A DNA stretch of 64,000 nt from Bogoriella caseilytica (lineage in GTDB: Bacteria > Actinomycetota > Actinomycetes > Actinomycetales > Actinomycetaceae). Under the pieces are notes generated by a model. That model was not told the origin of the DNA. It worked only from the letters and a program-made list of their open reading frames with translations, and ran no database searches. Positions 1-10,870 of the stretch are shown piece after piece (within the stretch, counting starts at the first letter, position 1; each line of letters starts with the position of its first letter). Made by a program: the position numbers and the translations under genes. The stretch spans positions 1,054,001 through 1,118,000 of the forward strand of contig NZ_RKHK01000001.1 in assembly GCF_003752405.1 (NCBI RefSeq), written 5' to 3'.

Positions 1-508
1 CGTCCACCATGACCCGGCCGGCCTCTTCGTAGTCGAGATCGAAGACGTCGAGCCCGGTGCAGTCCCCGGGCAGGCCGACCAGGGCGCCGGGCTGGGAAGT
101 GGCACGCAGGATGGGAAGGCGGTCGTCGTCCTCCGCGACGTTGAGCAGCACGATCCCGTCCACCATGCGCGAGTCGGTCACGCGGCGCAGCGAGGCCGGC
201 CCATCGGAGTCGGTGATCAGCAGGATGTCGTAGCCCAGTTCGCGGGCAGTGTCCGAGATGCCCAGCACGTACTGGAGCATCGCCGGGGCGAACTCGTCCT
301 CGAAGAACTGGGCGAGGAGCCCGATGACCATCGTCTGGGAGGTCGCGAGTGCCCGCGCACCGGCATTGGGTGTGTATCCGAGTTCCGCGACCGCTGCCTC
401 GACGCGCATCCGCACCTCGGGCGAGATCGACCGCTTCCCGGAGAGCGCGTAGGAGGCAGTGCTGCGCGATACGCCCGCCGTCTTTGCGACGTCTCCGATG
501 GTGGCCAC
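1..508 (-). CDS. LacI-family transcriptional regulator (5' part, runs off window)
   Basis: The GTG start at 508 follows a good ribosome-binding site (AAAGGAGT, about 511-520). The first 50 residues form a LacI helix-turn-helix (ATIGDVAKTAGVSRSTASYA, then a hinge with GYTPNAGARALA). The periplasmic-binding-protein-like effector domain follows, with the familiar VIGLL start and a DGIVLL strand, and is cut by the window edge at about residue 169. Such proteins repress sugar-uptake or catabolism genes and release DNA on binding a sugar. The target is unknown because downstream genes lie outside the window. Palindromic GAACCGGTTC at 524-533 and a related site at 610-619 suggest autoregulation. Confidence 0.9.
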   Translation of the reverse strand, partial: MATIGDVAKTAGVSRSTASYALSGKRSISPEVRMRVEAAVAELGYTPNAGARALATSQTMVIGLLAQFFEDEFAPAMLQYVLGISDTARELGYDILLITDSDGPASLRRVTDSRMVDGIVLLNVAEDDDRLPILRATSQPGALVGLPGDCTGLDVFDLDYEEAGRVMVD

Positions 509-523
509 GGCTACTCCTTTGTC

Positions 524-533
524 GAACCGGTTC
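524..533. promoter_or_regulatory. Candidate LacI-type operator, proximal
   Basis: Perfect 10-bp palindrome GAACCGGTTC, 15 bp upstream of the GTG start of the LacI-family gene. LacI-family operators are typically palindromes with a central CG, which this has. Autoregulation is inferred. Confidence 0.45.
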
Positions 534-607
534 ACCACCGTAGTAACAGGAAGACCGAAAACTCAAGCCACCAGCAGGTCTCAGTTCTGCAACACGGCAT
601 ATTTGGG

Positions 608-621
608 TCGAACCGATTCGA
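608..621. promoter_or_regulatory. Candidate LacI-type operator, distal
   Basis: TCGAACCGATTCGA is a near-palindrome (one central mismatch pair) sharing TCGAACCG-TTC with the site at 522-533, 86 bp away centre to centre. Two spaced sites are usual for loop-forming LacI regulators. Inferred from similarity only. Confidence 0.35.
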
Positions 622-699
622 AACGGTGGCCGTCCGGAATACGCCGCCTCGGCAGCGCGGCCCCCGCGCGCTTGTCTGCCGCCCGCGCCCCTCCGCGCG

Positions 700-745
700 C
701 TTGTCTGCGGTTCTGGCCCTGATAGGGGCCGGAACCGCAGACAAG
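700..745. repeat. Hairpin repeat, short type (GGCCCTNATAGGGGC core), copy 1
   Basis: Perfect 14-nt inverted arms (700-713 and 732-745, CTTGTCTGCGGTTC and complement) flank a core carrying GGCCCTGATAGGGGCC. It lies 29 bp past the clpB stop codon. The core recurs at 18771, 20392 and 37519 with different but self-complementary arms. There is no T-tract. The left arm is also partly duplicated 30 bp upstream (GCGCGCTTGTCTGC at about 666-679 and 696-709). It may act as a terminator for clpB or be a repeat element. Confidence 0.7.
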
Positions 746-774
746 TCACCCCGAGGCGGGTCGTGGGGCGGGGC

Positions 775-3480
<2,706 letters not shown>

Positions 3481-3546
3481 GCCAAGCCTCCTCAGTTGCG
3501 GCGCGCGGCGCCGGTGTCAGGTCTCTGATCAGGGAACCTCCACAGG

Positions 3547-3567
3547 GTTGAGTCTATTCCACTCAAC
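3547..3567. promoter_or_regulatory. HAIR (HspR) operator upstream of clpB
   Basis: TTGAGT-N7-ACTCAA, matching the actinobacterial HAIR consensus (CTTGAGT-N7-ACTCAAG) except at the two outermost bases. It sits 67 bp before the clpB start. On the minus strand the spacer contains a TAGACT-like hexamer, so the operator may overlap the -10. HspR itself is encoded at 24218-24631. Confidence 0.85.
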
Positions 3568-3701
3568 TTCACGGTGGGCGCCTCGAGGTGGCCCAGGAGC
3601 GCCGGCATTGTGTGCTGACCGTGCCGCTCTCCGGGCCGCTGCAGCTCGTCGGATCGCCGATGTCGTGGCACGGGCAGCGTGCGGTGCGGCACTATGCCTG
3701 T

Positions 3702-4835
3702 ATGACTCGTACGCGCAGGGGGATCGCCGCCGCGATCGCCGTACTCCTGACTGCCACGCTCTCCGGGTGCTTCCGCCTCCACATGGACGCCGAGACCACT
3801 CCGGAGGACACGGTCAACGCCGTGGTCATCGCGGCCGTCTCGGATGAGGTGCGTCAAGCGATGGATGCCACGTCCATGTTCGGGGATCTGGGAGATCTCT
3901 CTGAGATGCTCGGCGACTCGGCAGGCTTGATCGGAAGCATGGATCCGGCCGACATGCTGCCCCCCGCAACCTCGGAGGAGCCCTACTCCGCGGACGGTTA
4001 CACCGGTTCGATCCTGACCTACGAGAACGTGCCCTTCGAGGACTTCTCCTTCGAGGGCTTCGAGATCTCTCGCGAGGGCGAGGAACACGTCGTACGGGGC
4101 CAGCTCGACCTGGGCGGCAGCGGTCTGAGCGATCTGACCGAGGGCATGCTCTCCGAGCTGACCGAGGGCCTACCCATTCCGGGCGGCATGCTCTCCGGAC
4201 TCGGCGGAGGCGGGTACGACATCGAGATCTCCATGACCTTCCCTGGTCGCGTGGAACAGCACACCGGCGAGCTCGATGGCACCACCGTGACTTGGGAGGC
4301 GACTTCCAGCACCGAGATCTACGCGCGCGCCTCCGCCGATCCCGATACGGCACCGATGAACTGGACCTGGCTGATCTGGACGCTGGTGGTTCTGGCGGTG
4401 CTGGCGGTGGTCTTCTTCATTGTGCGCTGGGCCCAGGCCCGGCGACGCCAGCGAGCGGAACACGCGGCGCTCCACGGCCCGGAGGGCGCACCGCAGGCCG
4501 ATTTTCCGGCCTCGCCCTACGAGAACAATCCCGGCTTCGCCCCGGCTCCGGGCGCCCCGGGGAGCCCCCAGCAATGGCCCGCTAGTGCGCCACCGCAGCC
4601 GGCGCCCGCTGGTGTGTCACCGTACCAAGCACAGCAGCAATGGCCCCAGCAAGCACCACAGGAGTGGCCACACGGTGCGCCGTCGCAGCCCATGGCCGAT
4701 CACCCGCAGCAGGGCACCTCCCAGCAGCCTCCGGCCTCACCGGCACCTGCCGAGCCTGCCGGCCCGCCGCCCTCTGCCGGCACGCCGCCGACGAGTCCGT
4801 ATCCGGACTACCCGACGGCGCCACCTTCACGCTGA
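3702..4835 (+). CDS. LppM-like (DUF3153) membrane lipoprotein
   Basis: 377 residues from the ATG at 3702. The upstream extension of the frame lacks a signal peptide, while the chosen start gives Arg-rich n-region, hydrophobic stretch and lipobox LSGC (Cys about residue 22). The exported domain resembles the DUF3153/LppM family of actinobacterial envelope proteins. One transmembrane helix (about residues 214-236, WLIWTLVVLAVLAVVFF) is followed by a long Pro/Gln/Ala-rich cytoplasmic tail with repeated QQWP/QEWP motifs. LppM-type proteins are tied to envelope lipids; a precise role is unknown. It stands alone, divergent from clpB. Confidence 0.75.
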   Translation: MTRTRRGIAAAIAVLLTATLSGCFRLHMDAETTPEDTVNAVVIAAVSDEVRQAMDATSMFGDLGDLSEMLGDSAGLIGSMDPADMLPPATSEEPYSADGYTGSILTYENVPFEDFSFEGFEISREGEEHVVRGQLDLGGSGLSDLTEGMLSELTEGLPIPGGMLSGLGGGGYDIEISMTFPGRVEQHTGELDGTTVTWEATSSTEIYARASADPDTAPMNWTWLIWTLVVLAVLAVVFFIVRWAQARRRQRAEHAALHGPEGAPQADFPASPYENNPGFAPAPGAPGSPQQWPASAPPQPAPAGVSPYQAQQQWPQQAPQEWPHGAPSQPMADHPQQGTSQQPPASPAPAEPAGPPPSAGTPPTSPYPDYPTAPPSR

Positions 4836-4883
4836 ACCGGGAGCGGGGACGCCGCGCGAGGAAGCCCTTGCGGAACCCGCCGC

Positions 4884-4950
4884 GCGCCGCGGGACCGGGC
4901 GAGCGCCGCGGGACCGGGCGAGCGCCGCGGGACCGGGCGAGCGCCGCGGG
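4884..4950. repeat. 19-bp tandem repeat, 3.5 copies
   Basis: GCGCCGCGGGACCGGGCGA occurs at 4884-4902, 4903-4921 and 4922-4940, plus 10 bp of a fourth copy. The array is bracketed by near-identical GAGGAAGCCC(T/C)TGC...CCGCCGC stretches (about 4858-4884 and 4950-4977), so a larger unit seems to have been duplicated. It lies between convergent genes, after the LppM-like stop and before the ASRT-like stop. Confidence 0.85.
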
Positions 4951-4995
4951 AGGAAGCCCTCGCTGAAACCGCCGCAGGAGCCAGGCTGGGCAGGC

Positions 4996-5370
4996 CTAGC
5001 CCGGGAGCGCGCCCGTGACGGAGACGGCCAGCGCCTCCTGCCGCGAGTCCAGATGCCGCAGCTGGACGACCACGGGTTGATCGGACTCCAGCGTCAAGCC
5101 GTAAGCGACGTCCAGCGGCACCGCTGCGGGATCGATGAGGTCGTTGATGCGCACATGCTTGACCCGGCGGGCGGCCACCTCGATGCGGTACGGACCCACC
5201 GGTTCCTGGTCGGTGTGCAGCACGGTGATTTCTGCGCAGGCGTCCTTCGCTCCGGGATTGAGCAGGCAGATCTCGTCGCGGCTGGTGAAGTCGGGCTCCA
5301 GACCGGTCGCAGCTGAGGGGATGTAGCCGGCCGAGAAGGCCCAGTGACGGCTCGCGTAGTTCGCGCTCAT
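4996..5370 (-). CDS. Sensory rhodopsin transducer-like (ASRT/PF07100) protein
   Basis: 124 residues, full family length. It carries the family pattern: WAFSAGYIPS near the start, the LEPDFTSRDEICLLNPG region, EPVGPYRIEVAARRVKHVRINDL in the middle and VVVQLRHLDSRQE near the end. In Anabaena the family founder is a soluble tetramer that interacts with sensory rhodopsin; most bacterial members have no rhodopsin partner and are proposed to bind small molecules, perhaps sugars. Its ATG overlaps the stop of the upstream sugar-lactone oxidase by 4 nt, so the two are translated together. No rhodopsin gene is in the window. Confidence 0.85.
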   Translation of the reverse strand: MSANYASRHWAFSAGYIPSAATGLEPDFTSRDEICLLNPGAKDACAEITVLHTDQEPVGPYRIEVAARRVKHVRINDLIDPAAVPLDVAYGLTLESDQPVVVQLRHLDSRQEALAVSVTGALPG

Positions 5371-6680
5371 GCTCCTACCTCCAGTAGCTCACGCAGATAG
5401 TCGTTGAGCAGCACGCCGTCAGGGTCGAGACGCTCACGCCACTCCCGGAAGGTGTCCCACTCGGGGTACATGGCCCGCAGGTGCTCCCCGGTACGGGTGT
5501 GCTTCTTGCCCCAGTGCGGCCGGCCTCCGCCGTCGAGCAGGACCGGCTCCATGTCGTCGAAGTAGTCCTGGTACGGCAGCGTGGTGTTCTGCAGCAGCGC
5601 GATGGTCATGGTGTCGCGCTCGTAGCAGTTGGACAGGAGGGCGCGGTCCGGCGCCACGGTGCGCACCAGCACCCGCCAGCCCACGTTCGCGCGGTGGCGC
5701 TCCTTGACGCGCTCGCGCACCTGACGGAAGACGTCGAGGCCAGCGCGGCGATCGATCATGTACTCCATCTCGTCGAACTCGAGGGCGCGGTCGTTCGGGA
5801 TGACCGCGTAGTTCGGGCCGCGTTCCTCCTTCTTCAGCCAGGTGTGCCGGCGCGGCATCTCCAGCCCACCGGCGAAGCCTGAGCTCTGTGGGCGTTCAGC
5901 CGGGTCGAGATCAGCGTTGTCCTCGGTCACCTCGTCCAGGACGCGCACCTGGGCAAGGTCGGAGCGGGGATACCAGTAGAAGTCGACATGCCGGTGCGAG
6001 CGGGCGAGGGCGTCGAAGTTCTCCAGCACCCAGTCGATGTGCGTGATCCAGTTGCGGCGATGGAGTTCGTAGGCCGGGCGGACCCGCATCGTGAGCGTGG
6101 TGAGGATGCCGAGCGTGCCGAGGGAGACCTGCGCCGCCCGCGTCAGCTCGTCCTCCTGGGCCTCGCGGACGCCGAGGCCGGCCTCGACTCCGAAAGTGCG
6201 GGTTTCACCGGATCCGGTGACCAGGGTGCCGCCCACCAGCGTGGAGGAGAGATTGCCGAGATTCTCGCCCGTGCCGTGCGTGCCGGTGCCCAGCGCGCCC
6301 GCAATGGCCTGATAGTCCACATCGCCCAGGTTCTCCATGCCCAGGCCGTGCTCGCCCAGCTCCGCGCCGAGGTCGGCCAGGCCGGTACCGGGAAGAACCC
6401 GCGCCAGGGCGACGTCGTCTCCGCCGCCTGGGCTCGCGCCACCGTCGCCGCCGTGCCGCGTCACCTCCTCGACGCCGGTGAGGTTGTCGAGCGAGATCAG
6501 CGTGTGCTCGGGGACCATGATCGGCGTCGAGGAGTGACCCGAACCGATGGGCCGCACTCCCCGCCCGGACTTCGCTGCTTTGCGGATCAGCGTGGCCACG
6601 TCGTCCGTGCTCCGCGGATGAGCAACCTCGTCCGGGGTGAAGGTCACTGACCCCGACCAGTTGCTCCAGGTGGCACCCAT
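5367..6680 (-). CDS. FAD-linked aldonolactone oxidase (D-arabinono-1,4-lactone oxidase family)
   Basis: 437 residues from ATG 6680, which has GAGGAG about 6 nt upstream; the frame extends further but without family similarity. The N-terminal VAO-type FAD-binding domain (PRSTDDVATLIRKAA, then the PIGSGHSSTP loop) is followed by the ALO domain with FYWYPRSD and the diagnostic C-terminal HWGKKH motif. Relatives oxidise aldono- or gulono-lactones or alditols at a flavin. It forms a two-gene operon with the ASRT-like gene (4-nt overlap), which suggests a sugar-related role for both. Confidence 0.88.
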   Translation of the reverse strand: MGATWSNWSGSVTFTPDEVAHPRSTDDVATLIRKAAKSGRGVRPIGSGHSSTPIMVPEHTLISLDNLTGVEEVTRHGGDGGASPGGGDDVALARVLPGTGLADLGAELGEHGLGMENLGDVDYQAIAGALGTGTHGTGENLGNLSSTLVGGTLVTGSGETRTFGVEAGLGVREAQEDELTRAAQVSLGTLGILTTLTMRVRPAYELHRRNWITHIDWVLENFDALARSHRHVDFYWYPRSDLAQVRVLDEVTEDNADLDPAERPQSSGFAGGLEMPRRHTWLKKEERGPNYAVIPNDRALEFDEMEYMIDRRAGLDVFRQVRERVKERHRANVGWRVLVRTVAPDRALLSNCYERDTMTIALLQNTTLPYQDYFDDMEPVLLDGGGRPHWGKKHTRTGEHLRAMYPEWDTFREWRERLDPDGVLLNDYLRELLEVGA

Positions 6681-6849
6681 GGGTCTCCTCGCATTCTCGG
6701 GCCGTGAGCCCGGTCGCGTGCTGGTGTCTGCCCTCCACCCTCGCGGTGACTGCCGCGCCCCGCATCTCAGGGCTGGCCTCGATCTGCATCGCCTGGCCCT
6801 CCCGGTGGCCTGGCCCCTTCCCCGGTCACGCACATGGTGGGATAGATCC

Positions 6850-8985
6850 ATGACGACCACGCCCGAGCAGACCACATCCACCGCGCCCGAGGATCAGTTC
6901 GCCTGGCTGGAGGAGGTGGAAGGAGAGGAGCAGCTCACCTGGGTGCGCGCGCGCAACACTGAGGCCGAGGAGCGCCTGCGGACCGGCCGTTTCGAGAGTG
7001 TCAGCGCCGAGATCCTCGAGGTTCTCGACTCCTCCGAGAAGATCCCGGCCGTGGTCCAGCGCGGGGAGTACCTCTACAACTTCTGGACCGATGCGGCCGC
7101 CGAGCGCGGGATCTGGCGCCGCACCACCTGGGAGTCGTACCGCACGGAACAGCCGGAGTGGGAGGTCCTCATCGACGTCGACGCCCTGGCTGCGGCCGAG
7201 GACGTGAACTGGGTGTGGCACGGCGCGGCGGTGCTCAAGCCTGCGCACAACCGGGCGCTGGTCTCCCTTTCCCGAGGTGGCGCCGATGCCGACATCACGC
7301 GCGAGTTCGACCTGGACACCAAGACCTGGGTGGAGGGCGGCTTCACCCGCGAGGAGTCCAAGGGCGGGATGAGCTGGGCGGATGAGAGCGGCAGCGCCGT
7401 CTTCATTTACACCGACTTCGGCGAAGGCTCGATGACGACGTCGGGCTACCCCCGCACGGTGCGTCGCTGGGAACGCGGCACGGCCCTGGAGGACGCCCCT
7501 GTCGTGTTCGAGGGCAAGCCCACCGACATGCTGGTCGGGGCCGGTCGCGACCAGAGCGCCGGCTTCGAACGCGACCTGGTCTTCCGGATGCGAGCCTTCT
7601 ACGACTCCGAGACCTATCTGCGCGCCCCGGACGGCACACTCACCCAGCTCGACCTGCCGCGGTCGGCCGAACCGGACCTGCACCGCGAGTGGCTCGCCGT
7701 CGAGCTCCGTGAGGACTGGGAGGTCGGCGGAACGACCTACCCCGGCGGGTCCATGATCGCCATCGCGCTGGACGCATTCCTGGCGGGGGACCGTGACTTC
7801 ACGGTGCTTTTCACACCCACCGACTCCACCTCCCTGGCCGGCACCACCTGGACCCGGCACCACCTGGTGCTCAACGTGCTCAGCGACGTCGTCAATCAGC
7901 TGGAGGTGCTCACTCCCCCGGCGCCCCCGGCAGAGCGCGGCGCCTCCGGGTCCGTGGCCGGCACCCGAGAGTGGCAGCGGCGCGCGCTCGACCTGGGCTC
8001 TCTCGACGTCCCCGCGATCGCCACGATCGCCGTCGGCGCGATCGACTCCGAGGAGTCGGACGCACTGTGGCTGACCACCACGGGCTTCGTGGAGCCGACC
8101 ACGCTCTCGCGGCTGGAGCTGAGCGAGGGCGGGGAGGTCGTGGAGGTCGAGGCGCTGAAGGCCCTGCCGGCGTTCTTCGACGCCTCGGACATGAGCGTGG
8201 AGCAGCACTTCGCCACCTCGGCGGATGGCACTCAAGTGCCCTACTTCCAGGTCACCGGCGCCGGGGTGGACCGCACCGGGCCCGCTCCCACGCTGCTCTA
8301 CGGCTACGGCGGCTTCGAGATCTCCTTGACGCCGTCGTACTCAGCCGGGGTGGGCCGGGCGTGGCTGGCGCGCGGCGGCGTCTACGTGCTGGCGAACATC
8401 CGCGGTGGCGGCGAGTACGGGCCGCGCTGGCACCAGGCGGCGCTGAAGGAGAAGCGCCACAAGGCCTACGAGGACTTCGCCGCCGTAGCCCGGGATCTGG
8501 TGACCCGTGGCGTCACCACGCCGGAGCGGCTCGGTACGCAGGGCGGCTCGAACGGCGGGCTGCTCATGGGGAACATGTACGCCCAGTACCCCGACCTCTT
8601 CGGGGCGGTCGTCTGCCAGGTGCCGCTGCTGGACATGAAGCGGTACAACCACCTGCTGGCCGGTGCGTCGTGGATGGCCGAGTACGGCGACCCCGACGAG
8701 GCCGAGCAGTGGGAGTTCATCCAGAAGTTCTCGCCGTATCACCTCATCGACGCTGGGCTCGAGGCTGGTGGCGAGTACCCACCGATCCTGTTCACCACCT
8801 CCACGCGCGATGACCGGGTGCACCCCGGCCACGCCCGGAAGATGGCGGCGAAGCTGCTCGAGGCGGGCCAGGACGTGACCTCCTACGAGAACATTGAGGG
8901 CGGCCACGGCGGCGCGGCCACCAACGCCCAGCGCGCCTTCATGAACGCGCTGGCATTCGAGTTCCTCTGGCAGCGGTTGGGCTGA
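6850..8985 (+). CDS. Prolyl oligopeptidase family serine peptidase (S9A)
   Basis: 711 residues. An N-terminal seven-bladed propeller region (about 1-420) is followed by an alpha/beta-hydrolase domain. The nucleophile motif GGSNGG follows LGTQ near residue 562. The catalytic His lies in the IEGGHGGA motif near the C-terminus, and the acid is expected in the TRDDRVHPGHA region. Family members cut short proline-containing peptides in the cytosol; no signal peptide is seen. Divergent from the oxidase operon, leaving a 169-bp shared promoter region. The ATG 6850 start gives a normal S9A N-terminus (FAWLEEVEG). Confidence 0.93.
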   Translation: MTTTPEQTTSTAPEDQFAWLEEVEGEEQLTWVRARNTEAEERLRTGRFESVSAEILEVLDSSEKIPAVVQRGEYLYNFWTDAAAERGIWRRTTWESYRTEQPEWEVLIDVDALAAAEDVNWVWHGAAVLKPAHNRALVSLSRGGADADITREFDLDTKTWVEGGFTREESKGGMSWADESGSAVFIYTDFGEGSMTTSGYPRTVRRWERGTALEDAPVVFEGKPTDMLVGAGRDQSAGFERDLVFRMRAFYDSETYLRAPDGTLTQLDLPRSAEPDLHREWLAVELREDWEVGGTTYPGGSMIAIALDAFLAGDRDFTVLFTPTDSTSLAGTTWTRHHLVLNVLSDVVNQLEVLTPPAPPAERGASGSVAGTREWQRRALDLGSLDVPAIATIAVGAIDSEESDALWLTTTGFVEPTTLSRLELSEGGEVVEVEALKALPAFFDASDMSVEQHFATSADGTQVPYFQVTGAGVDRTGPAPTLLYGYGGFEISLTPSYSAGVGRAWLARGGVYVLANIRGGGEYGPRWHQAALKEKRHKAYEDFAAVARDLVTRGVTTPERLGTQGGSNGGLLMGNMYAQYPDLFGAVVCQVPLLDMKRYNHLLAGASWMAEYGDPDEAEQWEFIQKFSPYHLIDAGLEAGGEYPPILFTTSTRDDRVHPGHARKMAAKLLEAGQDVTSYENIEGGHGGAATNAQRAFMNALAFEFLWQRLG

Positions 8986-9018
8986 GGCGGCAGAGAAGCT
9001 CGCGGCGGTCGCCGATCT

Positions 9019-9045
9019 CGTTGCTGTCCGGGGATGAGAGCAACG
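9019..9045. terminator. Hairpin after the S9A peptidase gene
   Basis: Arms CGTTGCT (9019-9025) and AGCAACG (9039-9045), extendable with mismatches to ATC...GAT, 33 bp after the stop. No T-tract; a terminator is plausible only by position. Confidence 0.3.
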
Positions 9046-9079
9046 GATTCAGCCACTGAGGCAAGGGTAGGGTCGCGGG

Positions 9080-10273
9080 ATGAGCCAGCGTGGTGCCAAG
9101 CGCGACGGGCGCAGCGACGCCGCCGAGCTGGATCTGCGAGCCCGTTGCGAGTGTTGCCGGATCGCCGATCGCCTCGACGGGGAGCAGAAGCTCTATGCGC
9201 TCGGCTCCGCGTGGCTCGTGAACGCCCGTGAGGGTCATTCGCGCCCAGCGGTCGTCGTCCAGACCCGAGAGCATCGAGCCAGCCTGTCCGAACTGACACC
9301 GCATGAACGCGCGGAGATGGGAGCAGCACTGACCGCCGCCTCCGGAGCTCTGGCAAGCGAAGCCGGCGTCGAGCAGGTGTACGTGAACCTCTGGAACGAA
9401 GGCGACCCCGCCCACGTGCATTTCCACGTGGTACCTCGCATGAGCGATGACGAGGCCAGGGGCCCCGAGCTCAGGGACGTCGAGACCACGACGGCGGAAG
9501 CGCTCGACGCCGAACGGGTCGCCAAGGGTGCGTCCCAGCAGTACGCGGAATCCAACCCCGCTGAGCCGAGCAAGCTCGTCCGTGGCGTGCGAAGAGTGTG
9601 TGACTGGTGGAATAAGTACCCCTCGCCCTACACACTCGTCTTCCGCCGGCTCTTCTCCCGTTCCGAGCCCGCCAGGGTCGCGACGCTTGCCAAGCTCGGG
9701 AAGCCCATCAAGCCCGCAAGGGGCGCGAAACGAACCCAGACGTTGTCCCTTCAGACGAAGGCCCGGCTGGACCCCGCCGAGATCATGGTGATGACCTTCC
9801 TCGGCCTGGGTGTCGTCGCCGCCATGGTGGGGGCATTGACGCCACCTACGGCGTGGTTCGGGTGGCTCGTCGGCATCGCCTTCTCGTATCGCGTGATCGA
9901 CATGGCTCTCTGGGAGATCGGATTCCTCCTGACGATCGAGAGGTCACCGATTCGGAGCATCCCACGAGCGCTCGTACTGAAGATCGGCAACCTGGTGGAA
10001 CTGGCAATCGGCCTCACTGCGCTCCGTGCGGCGTTCACCGGCGATGGCCTGCTCCACTCCATCCACTATGGAGCGAACGTCGTCCTCCCCCAGGCACAGA
10101 GCGCCGTCGATGCTGCGGACTCAGCAGCCTGGGGTGGCGACGTGTGGCTAGGGATCCTGGGCATCGTTGGAGCAGGCGTCGCACTCCTCATCATCTCGGG
10201 TGGGGTCGCCACGATGGTCGCCAAAGTCAGTGAGACCTTCTACGTGAGTCCGCGCGACAGTTCGGCGGGATGA
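9080..10273 (+). CDS. HIT-domain protein fused to a multi-pass membrane domain
   Basis: 397 residues. Residues about 20-125 form a HIT (histidine triad) domain: a CECC pair near 24-27 and the triad HVHFHVV near residue 113. HIT enzymes hydrolyse or transfer nucleotides from substrates such as AMP-lysine, Ap4A or GDP-sugars. A basic linker (about 150-230) leads to four probable transmembrane helices (about 232-252, 257-280, 300-325, 355-380), ending in a short tail. I do not recognise the membrane domain. HIT proteins are normally small and soluble (110-150 residues), so this fusion is unusual; it would place the enzyme at the inner face of the membrane. The gene stands alone, and its base composition looks less GC-rich than its neighbours. 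Confidence 0.8.
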   Translation: MSQRGAKRDGRSDAAELDLRARCECCRIADRLDGEQKLYALGSAWLVNAREGHSRPAVVVQTREHRASLSELTPHERAEMGAALTAASGALASEAGVEQVYVNLWNEGDPAHVHFHVVPRMSDDEARGPELRDVETTTAEALDAERVAKGASQQYAESNPAEPSKLVRGVRRVCDWWNKYPSPYTLVFRRLFSRSEPARVATLAKLGKPIKPARGAKRTQTLSLQTKARLDPAEIMVMTFLGLGVVAAMVGALTPPTAWFGWLVGIAFSYRVIDMALWEIGFLLTIERSPIRSIPRALVLKIGNLVELAIGLTALRAAFTGDGLLHSIHYGANVVLPQAQSAVDAADSAAWGGDVWLGILGIVGAGVALLIISGGVATMVAKVSETFYVSPRDSSAG

Positions 10274-10414
10274 CCACCGTCTTCTTCGGTTGCTGAGGTC
10301 GTGGTGACGACTGCCCGAGGGCAACGAACGCCGCAACTCGATCCAGGTGCGGCACGGGTCCCGCGGCAGCGCGCCCGGCGGCCACGACGTCCCGCCCGGC
10401 CCGCGGCGCTCGGC

Positions 10415-10870
10415 TCAGAAGCCGTAGGTCAGCACCGGCGGGAGGGTGCCCCGGCGGAGCCGGTCGAAGACCTCGAGTTCGTGCGGCACCACCGGCTCCG
10501 GGAGCGCGTCGAGGGCGAACCACGCAATGCCGGCGGAGCGGTCCGGCTCCATGCGGGTCGGCTCCCCCGCCCAGCAGCGCACCCGGAAGAAGAAGTCGAC
10601 CCGCTCATCAATCGCCAGGCCGTTTCCGGCGGTGCGGTGCATGGCGGTCAGTGGTTCCAGCTCCCCGGGCGCGATCTCCACACCGAGCTCCTCACGCGCT
10701 TCCCGCACCGCGGCGTCCAGCACCGACTCCCCCGCCTCGACATGCCCGGCGGCACCGCAGGCCCAGTGGTGACTCATGTAGCTGCCGCGGCGATCGGTGA
10801 GCAGCACCTTCCCCTGGTCATCGGTCAGGAGCAGGTAGGCGGCCGGGATCAACTGGAAGCGGTCGCTCAT
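10415..10870 (-). CDS. Nudix hydrolase
   Basis: 151 residues from ATG 10870. The Nudix box is complete ([22 protein letters not shown], here split as GHVEAGES then [10 protein letters not shown]), with strand LIPAAYLLL before it. Nudix enzymes cut nucleoside diphosphates linked to another moiety using Mg2+; this member resembles general NTP/NDP-sugar types, and its substrate cannot be told from sequence. The ATG overlaps the stop of the upstream Nudix gene by 4 nt, so the pair is one transcript. Confidence 0.9.
   Translation of the reverse strand: MSDRFQLIPAAYLLLTDDQGKVLLTDRRGSYMSHHWACGAAGHVEAGESVLDAAVREAREELGVEIAPGELEPLTAMHRTAGNGLAIDERVDFFFRVRCWAGEPTRMEPDRSAGIAWFALDALPEPVVPHELEVFDRLRRGTLPPVLTYGF

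Noticed and set aside
4996-5370. Photosensory two-component set with rhodopsin
   Set aside because: No seven-helix retinal protein gene in the window; neighbour is a flavin oxidase.
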